This document shows positions 53,574-62,748 of a stretch of 64,000 nucleotides of DNA, piece after piece. The stretch is from Shimia aestuarii (GTDB taxonomy: Bacteria; Pseudomonadota; Alphaproteobacteria; Rhodobacterales; Rhodobacteraceae): the NCBI RefSeq assembly GCF_900114635.1, contig NZ_FOTQ01000001.1, positions 682,001 through 746,000 of the forward strand, given 5' to 3'. Numbering within the stretch: position 1 is the first letter of the stretch; every line of letters starts with the position of its first letter. A program made the position numbers and the translations under genes. Under the pieces are notes generated by a model. It was given only the letters and a program-made list of their open reading frames with translations, ran no database searches and had not been told where the DNA came from.

Positions 53574-54461
53574 TCAGCGGCCCCAATAGAGCCGCATGGG
53601 GTTATCCACGAGCAGTTTTCTCTGTTGCTCAGGTGTTCGCGCGATTTTCGGGATGTAATCGACCAATGCCCCGTCATCGGGCATGTGTGATTTCATGTTC
53701 GGATGCGGCCAGTCTGTGCCCCACAGGACCCGGTCCTCGAACCGGTCGACAATGGCTTGATAAAACGGAATGACATCGTCATAGGGCGGACCCGCCTTGG
53801 TCAGGCGTTCCGGGCAGGTCACCTTGGTCCAGATATTCTCATTCTCTGCCATCAGGTTGATAAACCGTTCGAAATCCGGGTGTTCCACGCCTTTTTCCAC
53901 GTCCGGGCGGCCCATGTGATCGACCACGATGATACCCGGCAACTGTTTCAGGAACGGCTCCAGCTCCTCAAGATCGGCGGCCTCGAAATAGACCACGATG
54001 GACCAGCCGAACTCCTGGATCCTCTCGGCAATGCCGATGAACACCTCTTTGGGCGTGGCATCCACAAGCCGTTTGACAAAGTTGAAGCGCACCCCGCGCA
54101 CCCCGGCCTCGTGCATCTCGGCAAGTTCCTCGCGGGTGACATCCGCCCCCACGCTTGCCACCCCGCGCGCCAGGTCCCCGGCAGCCCGGCAGGCATCGAC
54201 CATGGCCCTGTTGTCCTTGCCGTGGCAGGTGGCCTGCACGATCACGTTGCGCGAAAACCCCAGGTAATCACGCAGCTCGAACAGCTTGTCCTTGCCCGCA
54301 TTGCAGGGTGTGTACTTGCGCTCGGGCGCAAAGGGAAATTCCGGGCTCGGCCCGAAGACGTGGCAATGCGCGTCCACCGCTCCCTCGGGCAGCACGAAAT
54401 CCGGCTTTTTGGGGTTGGGGTGAAACACCAGCCAATCCGCGTCCATGACCTGCTCACTCAT
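53574..54461 (-). CDS. ligI: 2-pyrone-4,6-dicarboxylate hydrolase
   Basis: 295 residues, amidohydrolase superfamily. Metal site VDAHCHVFGP, then PFAPERKYTP, VIVQATCHGKDNRA, VRGVRFNFVKRLVD, VVDHMGRPD and a C-terminal WGTDWPHPN with the catalytic Asp. Hydrolyses the 2-pyrone to 4-oxalomesaconate. Its ATG overlaps the galD stop; 15 bp separate it from ligA. Confidence 0.93.
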   Translation of the reverse strand: MSEQVMDADWLVFHPNPKKPDFVLPEGAVDAHCHVFGPSPEFPFAPERKYTPCNAGKDKLFELRDYLGFSRNVIVQATCHGKDNRAMVDACRAAGDLARGVASVGADVTREELAEMHEAGVRGVRFNFVKRLVDATPKEVFIGIAERIQEFGWSIVVYFEAADLEELEPFLKQLPGIIVVDHMGRPDVEKGVEHPDFERFINLMAENENIWTKVTCPERLTKAGPPYDDVIPFYQAIVDRFEDRVLWGTDWPHPNMKSHMPDDGALVDYIPKIARTPEQQRKLLVDNPMRLYWGR

Positions 54462-55504
54462 GCGAACACCTCTCCATCCATCAATTTCCGCGCCGTGCGC
54501 AGGATCGCCGCCTCGCGCACCGCACCAACACCGTCCAGCGTCACGACCACCGTCATTTCTCCCGTCGGGTGCTCCACCGCGAGATGACGCACTGCCCCCT
54601 CGCCACGCGCCGCGAGGTCAAAGGCCACCGACCCGTCGATCAGACAAGCGGTCGCCACGCTCACCGCGCCCAAGACGCCAATTGTCTTGTGGCACCGATG
54701 CGGAATAAACGTCCGCGTGCCAATCGCCCCACCGTCGCGTGACGCGCTCACCATGGTCATCTTCGGCACCGACTTCTTGGAGACATCGCCCAGATTCATC
54801 AGCGGCCCACAGGCCAGCCGGATCGCCTCCAGCCGGGCGCGCAATTCCGCATTTCCTTCAAGCGCCTCCGGCCCCTCTTTGCCGGTAATCCCCAATTCCG
54901 CCGCGCGCAGCACAACGCAGGGCATGCCATTGTCGATCATCGTGACGGCCACGCCCTCGACCTTGTCCACAGCATTTCCTGTCGGCAGCAGTGCCCCACA
55001 GGACGACCCCGCCGTATCCTTGAAGGCCAACGGCACCGCCGCCGCCGTCCCCGGTACGCCATCAATCCGCGCCGCTCCGGCATAGGACACCACGCCCCCC
55101 GGCGTCGCCACCCGCGCCACCGCAACCTGTCCGGTATTCTCCATGTAGATCGTGACCGGCGTCTCGTCGCCCTTCACCCCGACCAACCCACGCTCAATGG
55201 CAAAGGGGCCAACCCCGGCCAGGATATTCCCGCAATTCTGCGCATCCGTCACGATCGCCTGATCCACGAAGACCTGCAAAAACAGGTAATCCACATCCAC
55301 GCCTTCGCGCTCAGATCGCTTCACCACCGCAACTTTCGACGTCAACGGATCGGCCCCGCCCATGCCGTCGATCTGGCGGGTATCGGGCGACCCCATCACG
55401 CGCAGCAGGAACGCATCCCGGTCTTCGGGCAGATCATCCGCAAGGAAATACCCGCCCTTGGACGTCCCCCCGCGCATCCACATGCACCGCACGCCTCCGC
55501 TCAT
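54458..55504 (-). CDS. galD: 4-oxalomesaconate tautomerase
   Basis: 348 residues of the PrpF/diaminopimelate epimerase fold. Motifs: RCMWMRGGTSKGGYFLADDLP, QIDGMGGADPLTSKVAVV, NCGNILAGVGPFAIERG and SCGALLPTGNAVD. Converts the enol and keto forms of 4-oxalomesaconate. There is a 93-bp gap from galC that holds a GC-rich repeat; ATGA overlap with ligI. Confidence 0.92.
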   Translation of the reverse strand: MSGGVRCMWMRGGTSKGGYFLADDLPEDRDAFLLRVMGSPDTRQIDGMGGADPLTSKVAVVKRSEREGVDVDYLFLQVFVDQAIVTDAQNCGNILAGVGPFAIERGLVGVKGDETPVTIYMENTGQVAVARVATPGGVVSYAGAARIDGVPGTAAAVPLAFKDTAGSSCGALLPTGNAVDKVEGVAVTMIDNGMPCVVLRAAELGITGKEGPEALEGNAELRARLEAIRLACGPLMNLGDVSKKSVPKMTMVSASRDGGAIGTRTFIPHRCHKTIGVLGAVSVATACLIDGSVAFDLAARGEGAVRHLAVEHPTGEMTVVVTLDGVGAVREAAILRTARKLMDGEVFA

Positions 55505-55526
55505 CCCAATACCTTCTCTTCATTTT

Positions 55527-55565
55527 GCCGGAAATACTCCGGGGGTGTGGGGGCAGCGCCCCCAC
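55527..55565. repeat. GAAATACYCCGGGGGTGT + GC hairpin repeat (copy B)
   Basis: GAAATACTCCGGGGGTGT at 55531-55548 overlaps the hairpin GTGGGGGC-AGC-GCCCCCAC region at about 55547-55565. Second copy of the unit seen at 41685. It sits inside the catabolic operon between galC and galD, where it could dampen read-through. Confidence 0.6.
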
Positions 55566-55597
55566 GCGGTCGGATCGCGCCAGCGATCCGAAACCCC

Positions 55598-56290
55598 TCA
55601 GACGTATTTCAAACCCTTCTCGGCCAGCCGCGCCCGCATCTCATAGATATCAAGCCCCAGCTCACCCGCTTCAAACCGCGCCCGCTTGGCCGCCTCGTTG
55701 GCCTCGCGCTCACGCGCCTTTTCCAGCACCTCCGCCGCGTCCTCGCGGCGCACCACGCAGACCCCGTCATCATCGGCCACGATGATGTCTCCCGGATTGA
55801 CCAGCGCGTCGGCACAAACCACCGGCACATTCACCGATCCCAGCGTTTCCTTGATCGTTCCCTGCGCAAACACGGCCTTGGACCAGACAGGGAAATCCAT
55901 CTCGCTCAGGTCGCGCACATCCCGCACCCCGGCATCTATGATCAACCCGCGACAGCCCCGCGCCTTGGCCGAGGTCGCCAGCAGGTCCCCGAAATACCCC
56001 GCATTCGACGGCGTGATCGTGCCCAGCACCATCACGTCGCCTTCCTGCAACTGCTCGATCGCCACATGGATCATCCAATTGTCACAGGGCGGGGCAAGGA
56101 TCGTCACTGCAGACCCGGCAATCCGCGCGCCCGCATAGATCGGGCGCATGTAATCGGCCAAAAGCCCCTTTCGCCCCTGCGCTTCGTGAACCGTGGCCAC
56201 GCCACACTCCGCCAGTCCGTCAATGATCGATTGATCGGCGCGTTCGATTTTCTGGACGACAACGCCAGTGGTTCCCGCCTGATAGGTCAT
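55598..56290 (-). CDS. galC: 4-carboxy-4-hydroxy-2-oxoadipate aldolase
   Basis: 230 residues of the RraA-like class II aldolase family. [24 protein letters not shown] is the substrate/metal region, followed by [21 protein letters not shown]. Splits 4-carboxy-4-hydroxy-2-oxoadipate to pyruvate and oxaloacetate (also written ligK). ATGA overlap with galB. Confidence 0.92.
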   Translation of the reverse strand: MTYQAGTTGVVVQKIERADQSIIDGLAECGVATVHEAQGRKGLLADYMRPIYAGARIAGSAVTILAPPCDNWMIHVAIEQLQEGDVMVLGTITPSNAGYFGDLLATSAKARGCRGLIIDAGVRDVRDLSEMDFPVWSKAVFAQGTIKETLGSVNVPVVCADALVNPGDIIVADDDGVCVVRREDAAEVLEKAREREANEAAKRARFEAGELGLDIYEMRARLAEKGLKYV

Positions 56291-57024
56291 TCCAACTCAT
56301 CCACCGTGCGGGGAAAGATCGTCTGGAATCCTTCGGCATATTTCGCCGCGCGCCCCCCGGCCATCCCGCCCGAGTTGCGACGGAAATGGTTGGCCCGGTT
56401 TTCGGCCACGTTCTTGTAGAAGTTCCACAGGTGCTCCTGCCCCTGCATGCACTGAATCGCGGCCCATTTCTTGTCCCAGACGTCCGTGATGTCGAGAAAC
56501 ACACTCGGCTTCCATTCCATCTGTTCGGTCTGGTGCGGCTCGAACAGGTAAAGCTGCGGCGCGCCGAGAACCTTCTGTCCCGGGTTATGCCCCCAGGCCT
56601 GCGCGATCATCCGGCATTCCAGCGCAAATTGCGTCGTGTTCATGTGGTCCGTGTTGTAAGGGTCCCACTTGGAATGGCTCATCATGAATTTCGGCTGCAC
56701 TTCGCGGATCACGTCCACCATGCGGTCCTGCGTCTCGCGGCCCAGATCGAGCGGGTAATCGCCGACGTCAAAGAATCGGATGTCGTTCACACCCAGCGCC
56801 GCAGCCGCGTTTTCCGCTTCTTCCCGGCGCGCGGCCTTGACCCGCTCAAGCGTCATGCCCTCCTGCTTCCACAGCTTCGCGCTTTCCCCGCGCTCGCCAT
56901 AGGACAGGCACACAACCGTCACCTCGTATCCCTTTTCCTGATGCAGCGCGATCGCGCCCCCGGCGCGCCAGACGAAATCGGCGGAATGCGCACTGATCAC
57001 TAGCGCGGTTTTCTTGTCGGACAT
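56287..57024 (-). CDS. galB: 4-oxalomesaconate hydratase
   Basis: 245 residues from the ATG at 57024; the ORF extends to 57108 but this start matches family length. PIG-L/LmbE-type metal site [17 protein letters not shown], then [20 protein letters not shown] and [22 protein letters not shown]. Adds water to 4-oxalomesaconate. First gene of the leftward operon galB-galC-galD-ligI-ligA-ligB, divergent from the LysR-type regulator. Confidence 0.93.
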   Translation of the reverse strand: MSDKKTALVISAHSADFVWRAGGAIALHQEKGYEVTVVCLSYGERGESAKLWKQEGMTLERVKAARREEAENAAAALGVNDIRFFDVGDYPLDLGRETQDRMVDVIREVQPKFMMSHSKWDPYNTDHMNTTQFALECRMIAQAWGHNPGQKVLGAPQLYLFEPHQTEQMEWKPSVFLDITDVWDKKWAAIQCMQGQEHLWNFYKNVAENRANHFRRNSGGMAGGRAAKYAEGFQTIFPRTVDELE

Positions 57025-57134
57025 GTCCTGATGCTCCAAGCGTTTTCGTGATTGCCTCCACCCTACATCCTCATCCCAGCTATTGCCTATTTCGAAATCA
57101 GTTCCCAATATAAGGTTATGCTATAGAGGCCCAC
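57025..57134. promoter_or_regulatory. Divergent promoter region galB / LysR gene
   Basis: This 110-bp space must carry the promoter of the gal-lig operon and that of the regulator. An A+T-rich stretch contains ATAAGGTTAT (57110-57119) inside TATA-N9-TATA, a possible LysR-type dyad. No reliable -10/-35 pair was assigned. Confidence 0.4.
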
Positions 57135-58364
57135 ATGCAGACTGGCTTTCCAAACATTCGCCACATGCGCGTCTTCCTCGAAGCGGCCCATACCGGCTCG
57201 GTATCCGCTGCGGCCGAACGCTGCCACCTCTCCCAGCCCGCCGCGACACAGGCCATCACCCGGCTGGAAACCGATCTTGGCACCCCGCTCCTGATCCGCC
57301 GCCGTCAGCAGTTTGCGTTGACCCCATGTGGTGAAGCCTTCGAGAAACGCGCCACAGCAGCGCTCAAGCACCTGTCTGACGGCGCGCGCGCCGCGTTGCG
57401 CAGTCAGGGCAAAACCAGCCGCCGTCCCACCTTCGACCGCGCCGTCACGGCGGCCCAGCTGCGCACTCTCATCGCCATCGCCAACACCGGCAGCTTTACC
57501 GTCGCCGCGCGCCATCTCGACCTGTCTCAACCGACCGTGCACCGCGCCGCACGCAGCCTCGAAGCCCTCGCGGGCGTCCCCCTCTTCACCGCCCGCCCGT
57601 CGGGTGTCGCGCTGACCCCCGCCACCGAGGCTTTTGTGCTTGGGGCCAAGCTGGCTCAAGCAGAAATCCGGCAGGGCGTCGAAGAGATCAGCCGCGAACT
57701 GGGTGAGGATCAGGGGACATTTGTCCTTGGCAGCCTGCCCTTGGCGCGCACATCCATCGTCCCAAAGGCGATCCACGCCATGATCTCGGCGACCGCCGGC
57801 GTTCAGATCCGTGTCGTCGACGGGCGCTACCCGGAACTCTTGCGCTCCCTGCGCGAAGGCGATCTCGATTGCCTGATCGGCGCATTGCGATATCCGCCCC
57901 CGGCGGATGACATCACCCAGACCCTTCTGTTTCGCGACGCGCTGGCCATCGTTGCGCACCCCAACCACCCGCTCGCCGGGCGCTCCAACCTGAGGCTGGA
58001 GGATACGCTTGCCTACCCGTGGATTGCCCCCCCCCGCGAAACACCTGCCGGGCAATACCTGTTTGACACGCTGCGCATTCATGAACGCGACCAAACCCCG
58101 GTGCGTGTGGTCTCGTCTTCGATGGTCACGCTACGCGGCATCCTCTCGCAAGGCGATTACATTTCCATCGTGTCCCGCCACCAGATCAGCGTCGATGAAT
58201 CCCTCGGCATGATCACCGCGCTCGATATCCCGCTCGAAGGCCATTACCGCGACATTGGCCTCACCACTCGCAGGGACTGGCGCCCGACGGAAACACAGGC
58301 TCAATTCATTGATTACCTGCATAACTTCAGCCACCTGCCCGAGGACGAGCCCGCGCGTGACTGA
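57135..58364 (+). CDS. LysR family regulator with two HTH domains
   Basis: 409 residues, about 100 longer than a standard LysR regulator, because the HTH domain is duplicated. HTH1 (about 8-68) reads FLEAAHTGSVSAAAERCHLS and LSQPAATQAITRLETDLGTP; HTH2 (about 104-165) reads IANTGSFTVAARHLDLSQPT and VHRAARSLEALAGVPLF. A LysR substrate-binding domain follows (about 185-400: GTFVLGSLPLARTSIVPKAI, VVDGRYPELLRSLREGDLD). It is divergent from galB and 100 bp before the second lig operon, so it probably regulates protocatechuate ring cleavage (GalR/LigR role; inference). Confidence 0.92.
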   Translation: MQTGFPNIRHMRVFLEAAHTGSVSAAAERCHLSQPAATQAITRLETDLGTPLLIRRRQQFALTPCGEAFEKRATAALKHLSDGARAALRSQGKTSRRPTFDRAVTAAQLRTLIAIANTGSFTVAARHLDLSQPTVHRAARSLEALAGVPLFTARPSGVALTPATEAFVLGAKLAQAEIRQGVEEISRELGEDQGTFVLGSLPLARTSIVPKAIHAMISATAGVQIRVVDGRYPELLRSLREGDLDCLIGALRYPPPADDITQTLLFRDALAIVAHPNHPLAGRSNLRLEDTLAYPWIAPPRETPAGQYLFDTLRIHERDQTPVRVVSSSMVTLRGILSQGDYISIVSRHQISVDESLGMITALDIPLEGHYRDIGLTTRRDWRPTETQAQFIDYLHNFSHLPEDEPARD

Positions 58365-58464
58365 CAGCTACATAGCTTTTTTCAATACTGCCCCAGTCAA
58401 TTGAATTGGCCGCACGGGGCGCGGAAATGCTAGCAAGGTGCGAAACTCAAGGAGACTGTCGCCC

Positions 58465-59367
58465 GTGCCCCCCAATCCCCCGAAACTCGCGTTCATCGGA
58501 TTTGGCGAAGCAGCGCAGGCTTTCACGCGCGGATTGCGGCAGGAGATGGCGACGCTGGCCATCTCTGCCTTTGACATCAAGACAGACGGGCCAGAGGCAG
58601 CAGCCAAAAGGGCCGATTACACCGCCGCCAACGTACAGGGCGCCGAAAGCAGCGCCACCGCAACCCTCGGCGCGGACCTCATCTTCTCACTCGTCACTGC
58701 CGATCAGGCAGAGGCAGCCGCCAAGGCTGCGGCCTGCTGCGATCTCGACGGCGCGCTCTATCTTGACGGCAACAGCTGCGCTCCCGACGCCAAACGCCGC
58801 GCAGCACAAACCATCAAGGGCGCAGGCGGGCGCTATGTCGACTTGGCAATCATGACCCCGGTGCAACCGCACCTGCACAAATCCCCCTGCCTTCTGGCTG
58901 GCCCAGATGCACAAGCCGCGCAGGAAATCACTCGCGCCCTTGGCATGGAAACCAAGCTTGCCGGGCAGGACATCGGCGCAGCTTCTACCCGAAAAATGGT
59001 GCGTTCCATCATGATCAAGGGGCTCGAGGCGCTGACGCTGGAATGCTTCCTCGCCGCGCGACAGGCCGGGGTCGAGCACCACATCCTCGCCTCGCTTGAA
59101 ACCAGCTTTCCCGGTTTCGACTGGCCAACCCGCGCGCCCTACATGATCGAACGCAGCCTGACCCACGGCCTTCGCCGCGCCGCCGAAATGCGCGAGGTGG
59201 CCCAAACCGTCACCGACCTTGGCCTTGACCCGCTCATGGCCACCGCCACCGCCGCGCGCCAGCAACAGATGGGCGACCTTGGCCTTGATGCCGCATCCAT
59301 CGGCACGGACAATCTCGCCGCGCTCACCGACGCCATTCTCGCCGCGCTTGCGGCCGAGCAACCCTAA
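58465..59367 (+). CDS. NAD(P)-binding dehydrogenase-like protein (DUF1932)
   Basis: 300 residues from a GTG at 58465 with AAGGAGA ten bases upstream. N-terminal Rossmann motif FIGFGEAAQAF and a 6-phosphogluconate/3-hydroxyisobutyrate dehydrogenase-like fold (GADLIFSLVTADQA, YLDGNSCAPDAKR). The C-terminal DUF1932 domain includes STRKMVRSIMIKGLEAL, ECFLAARQAGVEHHIL. It is the first gene of the rightward operon with ligA2-ligB2-ligC. Its step in the pathway is unknown. Confidence 0.85.
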   Translation: MPPNPPKLAFIGFGEAAQAFTRGLRQEMATLAISAFDIKTDGPEAAAKRADYTAANVQGAESSATATLGADLIFSLVTADQAEAAAKAAACCDLDGALYLDGNSCAPDAKRRAAQTIKGAGGRYVDLAIMTPVQPHLHKSPCLLAGPDAQAAQEITRALGMETKLAGQDIGAASTRKMVRSIMIKGLEALTLECFLAARQAGVEHHILASLETSFPGFDWPTRAPYMIERSLTHGLRRAAEMREVAQTVTDLGLDPLMATATAARQQQMGDLGLDAASIGTDNLAALTDAILAALAAEQP

Positions 59368-59385
59368 GCGAACAGGAGGCCCGCC

Positions 59386-60644
<1,259 letters not shown>

Positions 60645-60655
60645 GGACCAATCCC

Positions 60656-61600
60656 ATGAGAATCTGCGTAGCAGGCGCATACGGCGCCTTTGGTATCAAA
60701 CATCTCGACGCGTTGGCCGCGATTGACGAGGTCACCGTGACCTCGGTCATGGGTCCGACCAAGGCCAAGATCGAAGCCCTCGCCGCCGAGCGCGGCATCC
60801 CCCACGCCGCCACCACGCTCGACGAATGCCTCGCCCGCGATGACGTCGACGCTGTGATCCTCGCCACGCCCACGCAAGTGCACGCCGAACAGGCCATCGC
60901 CTGCATGAAGGCGGGCAAGCCGGTGCTGATCGAGATTCCCATGGCCGACTCGCTGGAAGACAGCAAAGAGATTTGCCGCGTGCAAAAGGAAACCGGTGTG
61001 CTGGCCATGGCCGGACAGGTGCGTCGTTTCAATCCCTCGCATCAGTGGATTCACAACAAGGTCGCGGCGGGTGAGCTGAAGATTCAGCAGATGGACGTGC
61101 AGACCTATTTCTTCCGCCGCTCCAACATGAACGCCAAGGGCGAACCGCGCAGCTGGACCGACCACTTGCTGTGGCACCACGCCTGCCACACCGTCGACCT
61201 GTTCCAGTACCAGACCGGCGAAACCGCCAGCCAGGCGTTTGGTCTCGAAGGCCCCCACCACCCGGAACTGGGCATCGCCATGGACATGGCCATCGGCATG
61301 AAAACCCCGTCGGGCGCGATTTGCACCCTGTCGCTGTCGTTCAACAATGACGGGCCGCTCGGCACCTTCTTCCGCTATATCTGTGACAACGGCACCTATA
61401 TCGCGCGTTATGACGACCTTTATGATGGCAACGAGAACCCGATTGATCTTTCGGACGTGGCCGTCTCCAACAACGGGATCGAGCTGATCGACCGCGAATT
61501 CATCGCCGCGATCAAGGAAGGGCGCGAACCCAACGGCACCGTGCACGATGTGCTCGACGCCATGCGCACACTGGACCGGATCGAACAAAGCTTCGCGTGA
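60656..61600 (+). CDS. ligC: 4-carboxy-2-hydroxymuconate-6-semialdehyde dehydrogenase
   Basis: 314 residues, Gfo/Idh/MocA fold. N-terminal nucleotide site ICVAGAYGAFGIKHL, EIPMADSLEDSKEICR and MAGQVRRFNPSHQW, then the substrate domain HLLWHHACHTVDLFQY. Oxidises the hemiacetal of the ring-opening product to 2-pyrone-4,6-dicarboxylate with NADP. Last gene of the rightward operon and the only ligC here, so both LigAB pairs must feed it. A terminator follows. Confidence 0.95.
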   Translation: MRICVAGAYGAFGIKHLDALAAIDEVTVTSVMGPTKAKIEALAAERGIPHAATTLDECLARDDVDAVILATPTQVHAEQAIACMKAGKPVLIEIPMADSLEDSKEICRVQKETGVLAMAGQVRRFNPSHQWIHNKVAAGELKIQQMDVQTYFFRRSNMNAKGEPRSWTDHLLWHHACHTVDLFQYQTGETASQAFGLEGPHHPELGIAMDMAIGMKTPSGAICTLSLSFNNDGPLGTFFRYICDNGTYIARYDDLYDGNENPIDLSDVAVSNNGIELIDREFIAAIKEGREPNGTVHDVLDAMRTLDRIEQSFA

Positions 61601-61624
61601 TCCCGCTTCAATCCGCAGCAAGCC

Positions 61625-61654
61625 AGAGGTCGCCCCGGGGCGGCCTCTTTTCTT
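61625..61654 (+). terminator. Rho-independent terminator of the ligC operon
   Basis: AGAGG(T)CGCCCC and GGGGCG(G)CCTCT form an almost perfect stem followed by TTTTCTT, 25 bp after the ligC stop. Confidence 0.85.
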
Positions 61655-61717
61655 GTGGGCACCGCGCTTTCGCCCTAGCCTGACCAGTATCAACGACTGA
61701 TGCCGAAGGTTTCCGCC

Positions 61718-62257
61718 ATGCCCAACATCGTTTTCATCGCAACCAGCCTTGATGGTTTCATCGCTGACAAGAACGGCGGCTTGGACTGGCTGGAAAGCGT
61801 TCACAACCCGGATGGCGACGACGGCGGCTTTGCCGCCTTCATGGAACGCGTCGATGCCGTGGTCATGGGGCGGGTCACGTTTGAATCCGTGGTCGGGTTC
61901 GGCGTTGGCTGGCCCTATCCCAAACCCGGCCTGATCCTCTCCAGCGCCCTGACCACCGCCCCCGTGGGCTTTGAGGACCATGTCCGCTTTGCCAGCGGCA
62001 CACCCGCCGAAATCACCCGGATCGCGCGCCAGCTCGGCTACGAAACACTCTATATCGACGGCGGCGCCACGATTCAGAACTTCCTGCGCGATGATCTTAT
62101 TGACGAGGTGATCATCACCGAGTTCCCATTGCTGCTTGGCGATGGCACCCGTCTTTTTGGCCCGCTCGATCACCCTATGATGTTTGACCTCGTGGGCACT
62201 GCAACGATGCGCGGGCAACTCCTGCAAAAACGGTATCGTCGCAAACGCTCCGGCTGA
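61718..62257 (+). CDS. Dihydrofolate reductase family protein (RibD C-terminal type)
   Basis: 179 residues from the ATG at 61718 (GAAGG upstream); an ATG at 61700 is also in frame. NIVFIATSLDGFIADKNGGLDWL, VVMGRVTFESVVGF and YIDGGATIQNFLRDDLIDEVIITEFPLLLGDGTRLF are the RibD_C/YyaP-type signatures. A pyrimidine or folate-like reductase of unknown substrate. Stand-alone. Confidence 0.88.
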   Translation: MPNIVFIATSLDGFIADKNGGLDWLESVHNPDGDDGGFAAFMERVDAVVMGRVTFESVVGFGVGWPYPKPGLILSSALTTAPVGFEDHVRFASGTPAEITRIARQLGYETLYIDGGATIQNFLRDDLIDEVIITEFPLLLGDGTRLFGPLDHPMMFDLVGTATMRGQLLQKRYRRKRSG

Positions 62258-62377
62258 GCAGCGGGAAACAGCGCATCCTGCCCCGTCACGCAAGCGTTTC
62301 TTGACGCAAATTGGACTCGCTTTCTACACTCGAGATATGGCGCCCCCGAACGCGCCTGACAGAAAAGGAGGTCCGCA

Positions 62378-62677
62378 ATGCATCCCGATCTGAAAGCCCG
62401 CCGTCGCATGGTGATCCATGCGTCCCGTGCCTACTTGGTGGCTGACCTGTCCCTGCGCCGCGCACTCGAAGACGCGCGCGTTCTTGTCCCTGACGTGATT
62501 GACCACAATGTCTGGCGCATCGGCCATCCCGGCTCGCGCATCCGCCGCCTTTACGACGAACGCCACCGCGCGATGGAGCGCATGGAGGTCGCCCGTCTGA
62601 AGCTCGACCTCGCCCGCCGTCGCCTGATGGAGCGCCGCAGCCCACGCCAAGTGCTGGCGATCACCTATTCGGGTTAA
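62378..62677 (+). CDS. Small basic helical protein
   Basis: 99 residues with AAAAGGAGG upstream of the ATG, so translation is likely. Long amphipathic helices rich in Arg (YDERHRAMERMEVARLKLDLARRRLMERRS), no signal peptide or membrane segment. I do not recognise the family. It is a separate transcript unit between a DHFR-like gene and convergent nrdJ. Confidence 0.75.
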   Translation: MHPDLKARRRMVIHASRAYLVADLSLRRALEDARVLVPDVIDHNVWRIGHPGSRIRRLYDERHRAMERMEVARLKLDLARRRLMERRSPRQVLAITYSG

Positions 62678-62748
62678 AAGAACCGCACATGGCATCACGC
62701 GTCGATTACACAGCGCGCAATGCCACACACACAGACATATTTAGCCGC

